A stretch of 64,000 nt of DNA from an uncultured Pseudoalteromonas sp. (GCA_947493455.1 CANLRB010000003.1:62001-126000), one strand, 5' to 3'; numbered from the stretch's first letter, positions 9,158 to 18,360 are shown. Numbers and translations: made by a program. Notes: a model not told the origin generated them from the sequence alone.

Positions 9158-10672
9158 TCATTGTCGCGCACTATCAAACTTGGCTTTGGTACTTTGCAAA
9201 AGGGCTTTTGCTTGTACCAATTCTTGCTTATCAATTAGTGCTTGCGCTCGTTGTAAATGTTCGTGCGCTAGCGCTTTGTTTTCTTGGTCTAAATAAAGCT
9301 CTGCTAAATCGAGGTACCCTTGGGCTACGCCCATGGGACATTGCAATAGCTCTTGATACTGTAATGCAGATGAAAAAAGTTGGTTGGCGGTTTTATAGTC
9401 TTTGTTAATTTGGCTTAGCTTGGCCAATAATGATTGGGAGTAAGCTGCATACAGCCAATCTTTATTGTTTTGTGCTCGTTTTTCTGCACGTTTTAAGACA
9501 GTTTGCGCTGTGTTAATGTCTCCTGATGACGCTAAAAGTGCTCCGCGAAGGTACAACAGCCTGTTTTCGTATTTACTTTTGGTGCCATTATCTATGATTT
9601 TTAGTGCTGAATCCGTGGCATCTGTGGCAAGCTCAAGTTGTCCTAGTTCCATCGCGATTTTGGCGAGAAGATAGTGCGCATAGATATCGTTATTGTCGCT
9701 GACGGTCGCACTTTGTAAAAATGGCAATGCTGCTTGATTATCTTCTATTTCTATATACTGAATCGCTTTTGCGATTAAACTATTTTGCAATTTAGTATTA
9801 AGGGATTGTGTATTTAATTGCTGAGAAGGTGAAATAAGATGATTAAAATTTGTTGCTAAGGCATCGATCCCTTCATTGACATTTTTAACATTCAATGAAC
9901 GAGTGTTAGTTGATTGTGGCGTATACATGGTATACACAATACGATAGTCACCTGGTACACCACTGATGGACGTTTGCAAAATAATGGATGCACCGGATTT
10001 ATTAAATAACTTATTAATATCGCCTTGTTCAGCGGGCGATAGTCGATTGACGATTTCGATTGCGTCTTCGAGCTGAAAAACGGTGGTGTTGTCATTTGGT
10101 ATGATTTTGTCGATAAGCCCTTGCATTGCACCAAATCGGATCCACTTTTGCGACTGGTGAAGGGTATCAACGTTGAAAGGTAAAATAAGCACACCATTAT
10201 GTTGGGTCGTTATTACCGCGGTAGTTTGCTTGTCTGTGTTTGATGATGGCCATAAACCATAGCTAATCGCAGCGACTAATAATATTAAGCACGGGATTAG
10301 TGTCCAATATGCTGTTTTTGTGGTTATAAAATTATATTTAGCTGCGGGCTTATCTGGTTTCGGTTGGTTATCGGCAAAGACTGTCTCTGCATGATTCCAC
10401 GCATACCCTTTACGTGGATAGGTCTTGATAATCTCACTCGAACCAAGTTCTTTGCGAATTTCATTGATAGATTGAAAGACAACTTGGTCTTCAACAACCG
10501 CGCCAGCCCAAATGGTTTCAAGTATCTGCGCTTTTGAAATGGTTTGTTGCGGATTACGCGCTAACAGAACAACTAACTCAAAGGTTTTTGGCCTAAGACT
10601 GACTAATGCACCATTGATCTCAATTGCATTTTTTTCAGTGTGGATTACACATTTACCGTCAACTTGGTTCAA
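9158..10672 (-). CDS. CadC/ToxR-like membrane-bound transcriptional regulator
   Basis: A 504-residue one-component regulator. Residues 8-95 are an OmpR-type winged helix (Trans_reg_C: LRPKTFELVVLLARNPQQTISKAQILETIWAG, ending TYPRKGYAW). A single membrane helix (about 121-141) follows. The large periplasmic part has a sugar-lobe-like domain and C-terminal TPR-like repeats (about 290-490). It should bind DNA in the cytoplasm and sense an envelope signal. The start is TTG at 10670-10672, supported by an AGGAG box 5 bases upstream (10678-10682); there is no in-frame ATG before the DNA-binding domain. It is divergent from the secreted serine protease, which may be its target (inference). Confidence 0.88.
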   Translation of the reverse strand: MNQVDGKCVIHTEKNAIEINGALVSLRPKTFELVVLLARNPQQTISKAQILETIWAGAVVEDQVVFQSINEIRKELGSSEIIKTYPRKGYAWNHAETVFADNQPKPDKPAAKYNFITTKTAYWTLIPCLILLVAAISYGLWPSSNTDKQTTAVITTQHNGVLILPFNVDTLHQSQKWIRFGAMQGLIDKIIPNDNTTVFQLEDAIEIVNRLSPAEQGDINKLFNKSGASIILQTSISGVPGDYRIVYTMYTPQSTNTRSLNVKNVNEGIDALATNFNHLISPSQQLNTQSLNTKLQNSLIAKAIQYIEIEDNQAALPFLQSATVSDNNDIYAHYLLAKIAMELGQLELATDATDSALKIIDNGTKSKYENRLLYLRGALLASSGDINTAQTVLKRAEKRAQNNKDWLYAAYSQSLLAKLSQINKDYKTANQLFSSALQYQELLQCPMGVAQGYLDLAELYLDQENKALAHEHLQRAQALIDKQELVQAKALLQSTKAKFDSARQ

Positions 10673-10900
10673 AGCGGCTCCTAGACCTATTTTGTTGGTG
10701 TTAATAGCCGTGCAATTCTATCTTAATTATGACTTTCAAAAAAGCAATAAAAACGCCGTTACGATTAGTTAGTTTTCAAGTTAAAACAGTTGTTTAATAA
10801 ATTTATAGCTAAATTTTAGGTAACTTATAGCGCTCTTTTATGTCAACTTTTGCCGACACGTTGGCAGCATAGAGGCATCTTTTATAAAGAGGTTTTGAAA

Positions 10901-11752
10901 ATGAAAATTAGAACAACGCTTATCGTAATATTTGCTGCGACGATATCTTTGCAAGCTCAGAGTATTGTTATTCGACATGATGTACCTGACAAGCACTACC
11001 AAGCAACAATCGCTGATTTTCCGCCACTGGCAACACTTTATAAAATTGGTGTACACGGTACGCTGATTGATCCTTCATGGGTTGTGACTGCAGGGCATGC
11101 GGTTTTTTGTATGGAGGCGGGCGATAAAATTAAAGTGGGGAACGAGTGGGCCGAGGTAGACGCACGTTATACTCATAAAGCTTATGAACTAGGCGATGAA
11201 AATGATATTGCACTTCTTAAATTAAAATCACCTGTCGGTTCTGTTAAGCCTGCTAAATTATATCGAAAATTTGATGAAGCAAATCAAGCTATTTGGTTTA
11301 TCGGTGCCGGTGGCACGGGTGTTGGCACAACTGGGCAAACCGTTTCTTATGTTGACAACAAAGGGGTGTTGCGAAAAGCACAAAATAAAATAGAAAAGGC
11401 AACAGATTCTGAGCTTCTATTTATTTTTGATAAAGGTGACGATGCATTGCCGCTTGAGGGCGTATCTGGCAACGCAGATAGCGGCGGCCCCGCATATAAA
11501 CTCATTGATGGTGACTATTATGTATATGGCGTGAGCTCGCGTGCTGACTCGTTTTTTAAAGAAGTGGGTGAATATGGTGTGAAAGAGTTTTATTCGCGAA
11601 TTTCGTACCATGCTAAATGGATTGATACAGTTAAATCAGGTGATGCTGATTTTATTGAAGCGCAAACGAGTCAATACCATTTTGCTGATGACAGTATTAA
11701 AGACAACCTACCCGCTGTATGCGGCAAAATAGGTTTTGATGCGAAGTCATAA
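10901..11752 (+). CDS. Secreted trypsin-like serine protease (family S1)
   Basis: A 283-residue exported peptidase. The signal peptide MKIRTTLIVIFAATISLQAQS is followed directly by the chymotrypsin fold. The catalytic triad is visible: His in VVTAGHAVF, Asp in DENDIALLKL, and Ser in GNADSGGP. The S1 substrate-pocket region after SGGP (YYVYGVSSRAD) is also present. There is no long propeptide and no C-terminal sorting tail, so it may be periplasmic or released. The ATG at 10901 follows an AGAGG box; the frame is open back to a start at 10850, but that would place 17 charged residues before the signal peptide. The CadC-like regulator lies divergently upstream. Confidence 0.88.
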   Translation: MKIRTTLIVIFAATISLQAQSIVIRHDVPDKHYQATIADFPPLATLYKIGVHGTLIDPSWVVTAGHAVFCMEAGDKIKVGNEWAEVDARYTHKAYELGDENDIALLKLKSPVGSVKPAKLYRKFDEANQAIWFIGAGGTGVGTTGQTVSYVDNKGVLRKAQNKIEKATDSELLFIFDKGDDALPLEGVSGNADSGGPAYKLIDGDYYVYGVSSRADSFFKEVGEYGVKEFYSRISYHAKWIDTVKSGDADFIEAQTSQYHFADDSIKDNLPAVCGKIGFDAKS

Positions 11753-11826
11753 TAAAATGTCTTGTGCAACTGACGAAAGCACGTTGTATGATGGTGATCA
11801 GGTCTCTTTGTAATTAAGTATCACGA

Positions 11827-12306
11827 ATGGAAATTAAAATAGGCACTATTGCAGATGTTGTGTTAATCGACTCTCAAATCCCTGAATTTGCGCATACTAA
11901 CGCAAACAAAGACAAATTTGAACGTCGATTAAACAATAAAGATAACCTTATTTTAATTGCTGTCATAGATGAAAAAGTGGTTGCATATAAAATTGGTTAT
12001 GTGTTATCTGACACCACCTTTTACAGTTGGCTAGGTGGTGTTTTACCGCAATATCGACGACAAGGAATCGCGACAAAATTAAGAGAATACCAAGAGTCAT
12101 GGGCAAAACAAGCCGGTTATTTGGAAATCGAAGTTAAATCGATGAATTGCTTTCCTGCAATGCTCACATTACTTATTGCAAATGGCTATCATATTTTTGG
12201 TTACGAATACGGTGCAACTAAAAGCACCGGGAAAATACACTTTTATAAAACATTGACCGCGTCTTGTCCCGAACAGGTAATTACTCGCATGTGTGAGGAG
12301 AATTAA
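11827..12306 (+). CDS. GNAT-family N-acetyltransferase
   Basis: A 159-residue single-domain acetyltransferase. Motif A reads GVLPQYRRQGIATKLREYQESWA with the R-x-x-G-I/A acetyl-CoA loop. The short helix-strand after it (KQAGYLEIEVKSM) and MLTLLIANGYHIFG fit the GNAT C-terminal half. The stop overlaps the ribosome site of the next GNAT gene, so the two are translated in tandem. The substrate is unknown. Confidence 0.8.
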   Translation: MEIKIGTIADVVLIDSQIPEFAHTNANKDKFERRLNNKDNLILIAVIDEKVVAYKIGYVLSDTTFYSWLGGVLPQYRRQGIATKLREYQESWAKQAGYLEIEVKSMNCFPAMLTLLIANGYHIFGYEYGATKSTGKIHFYKTLTASCPEQVITRMCEEN

Positions 12307-12307
12307 G

Positions 12308-12823
12308 ATGATGTTGTCGTTTAATACAAAGCGACTAAATGTCGTCGAAATAGAATCGCCATTTTCAGCAAAAGAAAAAGGGCAATTACTGCAATATATC
12401 CCGAAAATCTTGTCACCGGAAGTGGTAAAAGATTTACCGCCAAATTTTCAGGGTGTAAATACAAGTGAAGCTGGCGAGATATGGCTTGATGACATGTGTA
12501 CTCAAAGCCGGGTACTGGTTATCTACAATAAACAGTTGTTGCCTATTGGTTTTTTATTTATAGCTGCAGAAAAGGGAGCGAATCACTTAGGGTATTTATT
12601 CGATGAAAACTATTGGGGAGCGGGTTTGGCGAGTGAATTGCTGCGCGAGTTTATTGTGCAAGTGCGAGTGGTTACGAATTGGCAAAAACTGATTGCGGGT
12701 GTTGCACGCGACAATGTTGCGTCTATTCGCGTCTTAAAAAAAGTGGGTTTTAAACAAGGCAAACAAACTCAAGGTGATACCTTGCTTTATGAAATTGAAT
12801 TGCGAAGCCGCACACCGTGCTAA
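12308..12823 (+). CDS. GNAT acetyltransferase, RimJ/RimL type
   Basis: A 171-residue acetyltransferase of the Acetyltransf_3 (RimJ/RimL/ribosomal-protein-type) group. The signature HLGYLFDENYWGAGLASELLREF contains the acetyl-CoA loop W-G-A-G-L-A, and ARDNVASIRVLKKVGF is the conserved A-x-x-N-x-x-S/A-x-x-x-L-x-K-x-G-F block. The ATG at 12308 is 7 bases after GAGGAG and one base after the upstream stop. An earlier GTG in frame lies inside that ribosome site and is unlikely. It is the second gene of a two-gene GNAT operon; the target is not known. Confidence 0.85.
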   Translation: MMLSFNTKRLNVVEIESPFSAKEKGQLLQYIPKILSPEVVKDLPPNFQGVNTSEAGEIWLDDMCTQSRVLVIYNKQLLPIGFLFIAAEKGANHLGYLFDENYWGAGLASELLREFIVQVRVVTNWQKLIAGVARDNVASIRVLKKVGFKQGKQTQGDTLLYEIELRSRTPC

Positions 12824-12964
12824 GTCTTATTTAGAAGACTCTTATATTCTTTGCAAGCTAATCACTATTTTATGAATGGCTAGTGACTATGCATCTCGAT
12901 ATAGCATTAGCGATTCTTAGCTATAATATGAGTTCCCATTGTCACGGCGTAAAAGGTAGCTACT

Positions 12965-13351
12965 ATGAAACTCTATGTCACGAGTGTACCTGTTGATAAC
13001 CAAGATAAAGCACTTGATTTTTATACGCGAATTTTAGGTTTTATTAAAAAAACGGATATTCCAGTTGGAGAATACAAATGGCTTACAGTTGTATCAAAAG
13101 AGCAACAATCGGGTGTTGAGTTGTTGTTAGAACCGATGGGATTCGAACCAACGAGGGCCTATCAGCAATCGCTCAAAGAAGCGGGCATTCCATGGGCATC
13201 ATTTCAAGTTGGTGATATTGATGCTGAATATACGAGATTAGTCGAACTCGGTGTTGAGTTTGCCATGGCACCAAAACAGGTCGATACAGTCAAAATTGCG
13301 ATGCTTGATGATACTTGCGGCAACTTTATTCAATTGATGCAAACTTTATAA
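12965..13351 (+). CDS. VOC (glyoxalase/bleomycin-resistance fold) protein
   Basis: A 128-residue protein with the two beta-alpha-beta-beta-beta modules of the vicinal-oxygen-chelate superfamily: PVDNQDKALDFYTRILGF at the start and FQVGDIDAEYTRLVELGVEF in the second half, ending CGNFIQLMQTL, the usual metal-site strand. Such proteins may be lyases, dioxygenase-like enzymes or binding proteins; the reaction cannot be chosen from sequence alone. The next gene follows after about 25 bases and may be co-transcribed. Confidence 0.82.
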   Translation: MKLYVTSVPVDNQDKALDFYTRILGFIKKTDIPVGEYKWLTVVSKEQQSGVELLLEPMGFEPTRAYQQSLKEAGIPWASFQVGDIDAEYTRLVELGVEFAMAPKQVDTVKIAMLDDTCGNFIQLMQTL

Positions 13352-13375
13352 GTTTTGAGTTTAAATAATGTGATT

Positions 13376-13753
13376 ATGGAAATGCACACACCCTATGCTA
13401 AAAAATTAAATCGATTACCTGATTTTGTAGTGGAATACCAAATTGATCTTGCTGATGAAATTAAAAATGCAACGCCATATCAGGGTATGCGTGTTGATTT
13501 TGCTTACGGCGAGGACTGCCCTTATACCGACGGTGTGCACATGATATGGCCTGAAATTATTGATTCCGATGGGTATATTCTGCGCGATACAAGTCCGTGG
13601 GGGGTCACACATACAGGTTATGCCTATATGTGGATTGTCAATGAGGCGTCGCGTGCCTATCATCATAATCGGTTAAAGCTTGGTATGCAGGGGTTATGGT
13701 GGCGGGGTGGTCGCATCGCATTTGTAAAAGTCGTTCAGATTAACGAGTTATAA
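13376..13753 (+). CDS. Hypothetical cytoplasmic protein
   Basis: I do not recognise this roughly 125-residue protein. It has no signal peptide or membrane helix, is rich in aromatic residues (MWIV, GLWWRGGR) and charged turns, and is probably a small globular domain. The frame is open from a TTG at 13355, only 3 bases after the VOC stop; the ATG at 13376 is preferred, although neither has a strong ribosome site and translational coupling to the VOC gene is likely. An 8-bp inverted repeat spans its stop codon. Confidence 0.5.
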   Translation: MEMHTPYAKKLNRLPDFVVEYQIDLADEIKNATPYQGMRVDFAYGEDCPYTDGVHMIWPEIIDSDGYILRDTSPWGVTHTGYAYMWIVNEASRAYHHNRLKLGMQGLWWRGGRIAFVKVVQINEL

Positions 13754-13838
13754 GGCATCTGAACGACCTAACTTAGCGCATGTACTTAGCAATGAAAAAC
13801 CGTTTTAAGTTAAAACACATTTTATAACGATAAAGTAA

Positions 13839-14885
13839 TCAAACTAAGCTTGTTAACATGTCATCGCTATAGGGTGTTACTTCCTGTTGTGTTTTTACTT
13901 TTTCAACATAGTCGGGGTTTGCGATAAACGGGCGACCAATTGCGAGTAAATCAAAGCGATTGTTTTCAATTGCATCACTGCCCGTTGCTGCCGAGTAGCC
14001 GCCAACGCCAACTAAGGTATGCGGGTAGTTTTTGCGCACGTAATCGGTTGCATTACCGTCTAAATAATCAAATGTCATCGTGTCGTCAAACAATCCCAAA
14101 TGTAAATAAGCTAATTGACGCTCACTTAATTCGGCTAATAAATAGTCAAAAACGCCGCGATCATCCTGATGACCCGCCATATTGAAATATGCTCCCGGGG
14201 AGATACGAAGGGCCGTACGATTAGCGCCAATGCGATGTGTAATTGCATCAATTACTTGAAGTGGAAAACGTGCCATATTTTCTGGTGTGCCGCCAAACTC
14301 ATCAGTGCGTTTATTACTATCAACATGTAAAAACTGATCGATCAAATAACCATTTGCGCCGTGAATTTCAACGCCGTCAAATCCTGCATCAATGGCGTTG
14401 GCTGCCGCTTGTGCATAGTCTTCAACGAGTTGTTCAATTTCTTCTTTGCTCGCAGGGGTTGGTGTTATATATGTTAGGTCGCGCATTCTTGGTACCGTAC
14501 CGTCAACTTTTTCGGCGCTCGGTGCAATCACTTTATCGCCATCATAAAAATGTGGGTGTGCGACGCGGCCCGTATGCCAAAGCTGAGCAAATATTTTGCC
14601 GCCTTTTTTGTGAACCGCTTGAGTTACTTTTTGCCAACCTTGAATTTGCTCTGGTGAGAACAAACCAGGTGTATTGGGGTAGCCTTGTCCGTCAGGACGA
14701 ATAATCGTGGCTTCTGAGATAATAAGTCCAGCATCTGCACGACGGGCATAATAGTCTGCCATTGCCTGTGTTGGTACCAGGTTATCGTCGGCCATGCAGC
14801 GGGTTAGTGGGGCCATCAGTATGCGATTTTGCAGTGTAATGTCTTGGTTTAGTTTAACGCTTTGAAATAAATTTTCGCTCATCAT
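13839..14885 (-). CDS. Old yellow enzyme family flavin oxidoreductase (alkene reductase, NemA-like)
   Basis: An FMN-dependent TIM-barrel enzyme of 348 residues that reduces activated C=C bonds or nitro compounds with NAD(P)H. Hallmarks are the N-terminal NRILMAPLTRCMA, the ARRADAGLIISEATII strand, QLWHTGRVAHP (flavin contacts), GFDGVEIHGANGYLIDQFL with the His/Asn pair, and the C-terminal FDLLAIGRPFIANPDYVEK phosphate-binding end. Length and motifs match NemA/OYE of proteobacteria. It is transcribed away from a TetR regulator across about 120 bp carrying repeated palindromes, the arrangement of nemRA-type electrophile-response pairs. The physiological substrate is unknown. Confidence 0.9.
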   Translation of the reverse strand: MMSENLFQSVKLNQDITLQNRILMAPLTRCMADDNLVPTQAMADYYARRADAGLIISEATIIRPDGQGYPNTPGLFSPEQIQGWQKVTQAVHKKGGKIFAQLWHTGRVAHPHFYDGDKVIAPSAEKVDGTVPRMRDLTYITPTPASKEEIEQLVEDYAQAAANAIDAGFDGVEIHGANGYLIDQFLHVDSNKRTDEFGGTPENMARFPLQVIDAITHRIGANRTALRISPGAYFNMAGHQDDRGVFDYLLAELSERQLAYLHLGLFDDTMTFDYLDGNATDYVRKNYPHTLVGVGGYSAATGSDAIENNRFDLLAIGRPFIANPDYVEKVKTQQEVTPYSDDMLTSLV

Positions 14886-14897
14886 GCTATCTCTTTA

Positions 14898-14991
14898 TTG
14901 AATGTTCATTCAAGATAAACGTATTTGAACGATCGTTCAAGTATTATTTTGAACAATTATTCAAATTAGATTACAATGAACAATTATTAAT
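14898..14991. promoter_or_regulatory. Array of four TetR-type operator palindromes
   Basis: Four related 16-bp sites lie between the divergent OYE and TetR genes: a perfect palindrome TTGAACGATCGTTCAA at 14925-14940, near palindromes at 14898-14913 and 14949-14964 (14 of 16 symmetric positions each), and a degenerate copy at 14976-14991. Start-to-start spacings are 27, 24 and 27 bp. They are probably the binding sites of the adjacent TetR protein and cover the divergent promoters. Confidence 0.75.
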
Positions 14992-15006
14992 TGAAGTAGG
15001 GTGTGT

Positions 15007-15588
15007 ATGCGAAGCGCAGAATTTGATAAGCAGCAGGTGTTACGTAAAGCAATGGTTGCCTTTATGCAAAAAGGCTACACCAAAACGAGCATGACTGATT
15101 TAAAAAAAGCGACAGGGCTGCATCCGGGTTCAATTTACTGTGCATTTGAAAATAAAAAAGGTTTGTTGTTAGCCGCTATTGCGCAATATCACCAAGATCG
15201 TGCCGAGCAGTACAAAACTTATTTTGAAAACGAAACATGCCCGAAAATAGGCCTTAAAAATTATTTAGATAGCATCGTTAATGAATGTATTAGTTGCGAT
15301 CCGAGCCAAGCTTGCCTTTTGCAAAAAGCACTCAATGAATTAGCAGAGCAAGAATCCGATGTGCAAGACTTGATTAGTGCGCAACTCAATTCTTGGCAAC
15401 AAGCACTCACTGACTCTATTTTAAAAGCCCAGCAATTGGGCTATGTATCGAAAGAGAGAACGGCGGCAGAGCGGGGCCAGTATTTAGTGATGGGCATCTA
15501 TGGTTTGCGTACTTATGCGCATACGCATCCAAGTGCCGATGTACTTAGGCAATTAGCAGAACAATTACTTGACGACGCATTAAAGTAG
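15007..15588 (+). CDS. TetR/AcrR-family regulator (probable repressor of the OYE gene)
   Basis: A 193-residue repressor. The N-terminal helix-turn-helix is typical: AMVAFMQKGYTKTSMTDLKKATGLHPGSIYCAFENKKGLLLAAI. The C-terminal half is helical and carries two cysteines in CDPSQACLLQKALNEL; NemR-type regulators of OYE genes use a reactive cysteine in a similar place to sense electrophiles, so redox or electrophile sensing is plausible but inferred. The ATG at 15007 lies 6 bases after AGTAGG; a GTG two codons earlier is an alternative. It is divergent from the OYE gene and borders four palindromic operators, so autoregulation is likely. Confidence 0.85.
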   Translation: MRSAEFDKQQVLRKAMVAFMQKGYTKTSMTDLKKATGLHPGSIYCAFENKKGLLLAAIAQYHQDRAEQYKTYFENETCPKIGLKNYLDSIVNECISCDPSQACLLQKALNELAEQESDVQDLISAQLNSWQQALTDSILKAQQLGYVSKERTAAERGQYLVMGIYGLRTYAHTHPSADVLRQLAEQLLDDALK

Positions 15589-15736
15589 GCTTATCTCAGC
15601 TCGAGCCATATCTTTGTTATATCGAAAAATCAATTCATGACAAATGTCATCTTGATAGATGACAAACCACACTGCACGCTCGCAACAATCTTATCTACCA
15701 TTTATCTTACCGGATCATAAATAAGTTGTGGCTGTT

Positions 15737-16633
15737 ATGGATACTCACAGTGTGTTAACTATTTCTAATTTACATCATCGATATGGTGATAAACATGTTT
15801 TAAACGGCATAAATTTTAGCATTCAAGCTGGTCAAATTTACGGTGTATTGGGTACGAATGGTACTGGAAAAACAACACTTATCAATTTAATGTTGGGACG
15901 GCTTACTCCAAACCAAGGTGAAATATCTATTTTTGGAGAACATCCGGGTTCTCACTCGGTTAAAACACAGGTTGGCGCAATGTTGCAAATGGGCGGATTG
16001 CCAGCAAACTTAACCGTACTCGAACAATTAAAAGTGTTTGCCAGCTATTATGACTCACCACGTGCTCTTGATAACGTGCTTGCGGTCAGTGGCTTGGAAA
16101 ATCACCTAGATGTGCCGTTTAGCAAGTTATCGGGCGGTTTAAAACAGCGCTTATTGTTTGCGATTGCAATTGTTGGCAACCCACGCATCGTGTTTTTAGA
16201 CGAACCAAGTTTGGCAATGGATGTCACCGCGCGCCAACAAATGTGGCGCACTATCGAACAATTAAAAAACGAGGGCAAAACGATTGTTTTAACAACCCAT
16301 TATATGGAAGAGGCCGAGGCTCTTTGCGATAAATTGTTCATTCTTAATGAAGGGAAAATTGTAGCCAGTGGCAGTGCCGTACAGTTAGGGCAGCAGATGC
16401 AAATGAGCGAAATATCATTTTTGACCGATCAAAGCTGTGAATCGCTCAATAATCAGTTTCCGAAATGGCAATGGCAAGTTAATAATGGCTATGCCACCGT
16501 CCGCTGCGAGTCACCAAGTAAATTGCTCAGTGTCTTGTTTAATGCGGGATTTGAATGCGAACGGCTGTCGGTAAAGCCGGCCTCACTCGAGCAAACATTT
16601 TTGTCTTTAACAAAACAGGAGTTAGCGGCATGA
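15737..16633 (+). CDS. ABC transporter ATP-binding protein (ABC-2 type)
   Basis: A 298-residue ATPase. Walker A is GTNGTGKTT, the signature motif LSGGLKQR, Walker B IVFLDEPS, and the switch histidine is in VLTTHYMEE. A C-terminal extension after about residue 225 resembles that of drug/antibiotic-exporter ATPases (CcmA/NatA group). It overlaps the permease gene by four bases (ATGA), so the pair forms one exporter. The ATG at 15737 is used; a GTG at 15728 is equally possible since neither has a clear ribosome site. The substrate is not identifiable. Confidence 0.9.
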   Translation: MDTHSVLTISNLHHRYGDKHVLNGINFSIQAGQIYGVLGTNGTGKTTLINLMLGRLTPNQGEISIFGEHPGSHSVKTQVGAMLQMGGLPANLTVLEQLKVFASYYDSPRALDNVLAVSGLENHLDVPFSKLSGGLKQRLLFAIAIVGNPRIVFLDEPSLAMDVTARQQMWRTIEQLKNEGKTIVLTTHYMEEAEALCDKLFILNEGKIVASGSAVQLGQQMQMSEISFLTDQSCESLNNQFPKWQWQVNNGYATVRCESPSKLLSVLFNAGFECERLSVKPASLEQTFLSLTKQELAA

Positions 16634-17367
16634 TTGCGATTAAATTACATTCGTTGCACCAAGAAACTCTGTGCGACATTAAAAGTGTTTTTAGAAGTAT
16701 TGGTTTTGTTATTCCAGCGATAGCATTTCCGTGCGCATTTTATCTGTTTTTTGGTGTTGCGATGGGTAATCAACAAACGGGTAGCTATCTGCTTATCAAC
16801 TATATTATTTTTGGTGTAATGGGACCTGCGTTATTTAATTTTGGTGTTAATGTCGCAACCGAGCGTGAAAATGGCTTGTTAGCGCTGAAACAATTATCCC
16901 CGATGCCCGCGAGTCAATACTTGATGGCTAAGTGTGCGACCGCGCTACTATTTTCGACCGTTATTTTTGCTTTGTTGAGTATTATCGCCGTGACAATGGC
17001 CGGAGTTACAATGACATCTGCTCAGTGGTTAATGTTATACGCTTTGGCCTTGCTGGCAACTATTCCGTTTTGTATGTTGGGTTTGTGTATGGGCCTTAGT
17101 TTTTCAGCAAAAGCGGCACCTGCACTTGTTAACTTGATTTACTTGCCGATTTCAATGCTGTCAGGGCTTTGGTTACCGATAATAATGTTTCCTGAGTTAT
17201 TACAATGGTTTGCGTGGTTACTGCCAAGTTATCATTTATCGCAAATTGGTTTGAGTATTATCGACTTAGATCAGGGTTTTAATTTGGCTTTACATCTTCT
17301 CGGGGTGACCTTGTTCATTATTCCATGCAGCTTTATCGCAATTAAAAAATACAACTCGCTTAACTAG
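16630..17367 (+). CDS. ABC-2 type permease
   Basis: A 245-residue integral membrane protein with six hydrophobic segments, the partner of the preceding ATPase. The pattern matches ABC-2 permeases: a helix near the N-terminus (FVIPAIAFPCAFYLFFGVAMG), the GVMGPALFNFGVNVATERENGLLALKQLSPMPASQYL coupling region, and the NLIYLPISMLSGLWLPI segment. The start is fixed by the ATGA overlap with the ATPase stop. Together they export a lipid, drug or peptide; no neighbouring gene suggests which. Confidence 0.88.
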   Translation: MIAIKLHSLHQETLCDIKSVFRSIGFVIPAIAFPCAFYLFFGVAMGNQQTGSYLLINYIIFGVMGPALFNFGVNVATERENGLLALKQLSPMPASQYLMAKCATALLFSTVIFALLSIIAVTMAGVTMTSAQWLMLYALALLATIPFCMLGLCMGLSFSAKAAPALVNLIYLPISMLSGLWLPIIMFPELLQWFAWLLPSYHLSQIGLSIIDLDQGFNLALHLLGVTLFIIPCSFIAIKKYNSLN

Positions 17368-17481
17368 TCGCGCAGTTATGCATGGTGCCAATACGATGAC
17401 GATTGATTGAGATATAGGTCAAAAAATGTATAGTAGTTGTTTTAGGTAATACACAATAACAATAATAACAAGGGATGTACT

Positions 17482-18309
17482 TTGAAGCCTCTATCTATAA
17501 AATTCGCGTTAGCTATTTTCATTCTGACTTTTTCATCGTTGGCACTGTGCCAAAATGGGGATGCACCAGGCGGTACTAAGGTAAGTATTAAATCACAAGA
17601 CATCGATATTTATGGTGTTTTATATGATGAAACGCCAAAAACCACGACTAAAAAACCGGCGCTTATTTTTTTACACGGTTGGGCGCCGCAAAATGTGCGC
17701 GCGGGGGAGCGTGATACCTATGCGGCGAAAAAGTTTTCGAAAGCGGGTTATATCTCACTTGCAGTCACAATGCGAGGCTGGCCCGATACCGGCGGCTACA
17801 ATTTATGTGGCTGGAAACAACCGCAAGATATTTCTCGCGTTGTTGATTGGTTAAAAAAACGTGATGGTGTAGACCCAAGTCGAATTGGCATTGTGGGTCA
17901 TTCGCAAGGGGGCCAAGTAGCGTTACTAACTGCGGCATTAAATCAATCAGTGAAAAGTGTGGTTGCTTACTATCCAGTGACCGATATTGCGCTTTGGGCG
18001 AAACAAACTGATTTACCACAGGATGCCATAGCTGGATATATTAATGGCGTTTGTGCTTATGAGGTCAGTCAAGAAGCTCGTTCTCCGCTTTATAGAGCAA
18101 ACGACATTTCGGCAAATGTCTTGTTATTACACGGTGACAATGACAAACGTGTACCCATTAAACACAGCCAGCTGATGTTTGATGCGTTAGTAAAAGCAGG
18201 TAAACAAGCGTCATTACACACGGTTAAAAATGGTCACCATGGAGCCTATGGTAAAGACTGGGAAGGCTCGCAACAACGGGTCATGACGCATTTAAAAAAT
18301 CACTTATAG
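17482..18309 (+). CDS. Exported alpha/beta hydrolase (dienelactone-hydrolase/prolyl-oligopeptidase-like)
   Basis: A 275-residue periplasmic or secreted esterase/peptidase-type hydrolase. The signal peptide runs to about LALC/Q at residue 24. The nucleophile elbow is GHSQGG, the acid lies in LLLHGDNDKRVP, and the catalytic histidine in NGHHGAYG. The oxyanion strand LIFLHGWAPQ is also clear. The start is a TTG at 17482 preceded by AAGGGAT; no ATG fits before the signal peptide. The natural substrate is unknown. It is monocistronic, with a hairpin after the stop. Confidence 0.82.
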   Translation: MKPLSIKFALAIFILTFSSLALCQNGDAPGGTKVSIKSQDIDIYGVLYDETPKTTTKKPALIFLHGWAPQNVRAGERDTYAAKKFSKAGYISLAVTMRGWPDTGGYNLCGWKQPQDISRVVDWLKKRDGVDPSRIGIVGHSQGGQVALLTAALNQSVKSVVAYYPVTDIALWAKQTDLPQDAIAGYINGVCAYEVSQEARSPLYRANDISANVLLLHGDNDKRVPIKHSQLMFDALVKAGKQASLHTVKNGHHGAYGKDWEGSQQRVMTHLKNHL

Positions 18310-18334
18310 TTAACGCTTGAAATAGCTATACGCA

Positions 18335-18354
18335 GAGGTTGTTCCATCAACCTC
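18335..18354. terminator. Short hairpin between convergent genes
   Basis: A 7-bp stem (18335-18341 with 18348-18354) with a 6-base loop lies between the convergent hydrolase and iadA-like genes. It lacks a T-run, so it is a weak terminator at most. Confidence 0.4.
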
Positions 18355-18360
18355 AATCGC

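Noticed and set aside
14898-14913. TGAAT-GTTC-ATTCA matches the shape of an E. coli ARG box
   Set aside because: It belongs to a series of four similar palindromes beside the TetR gene and lies far from the argR locus.
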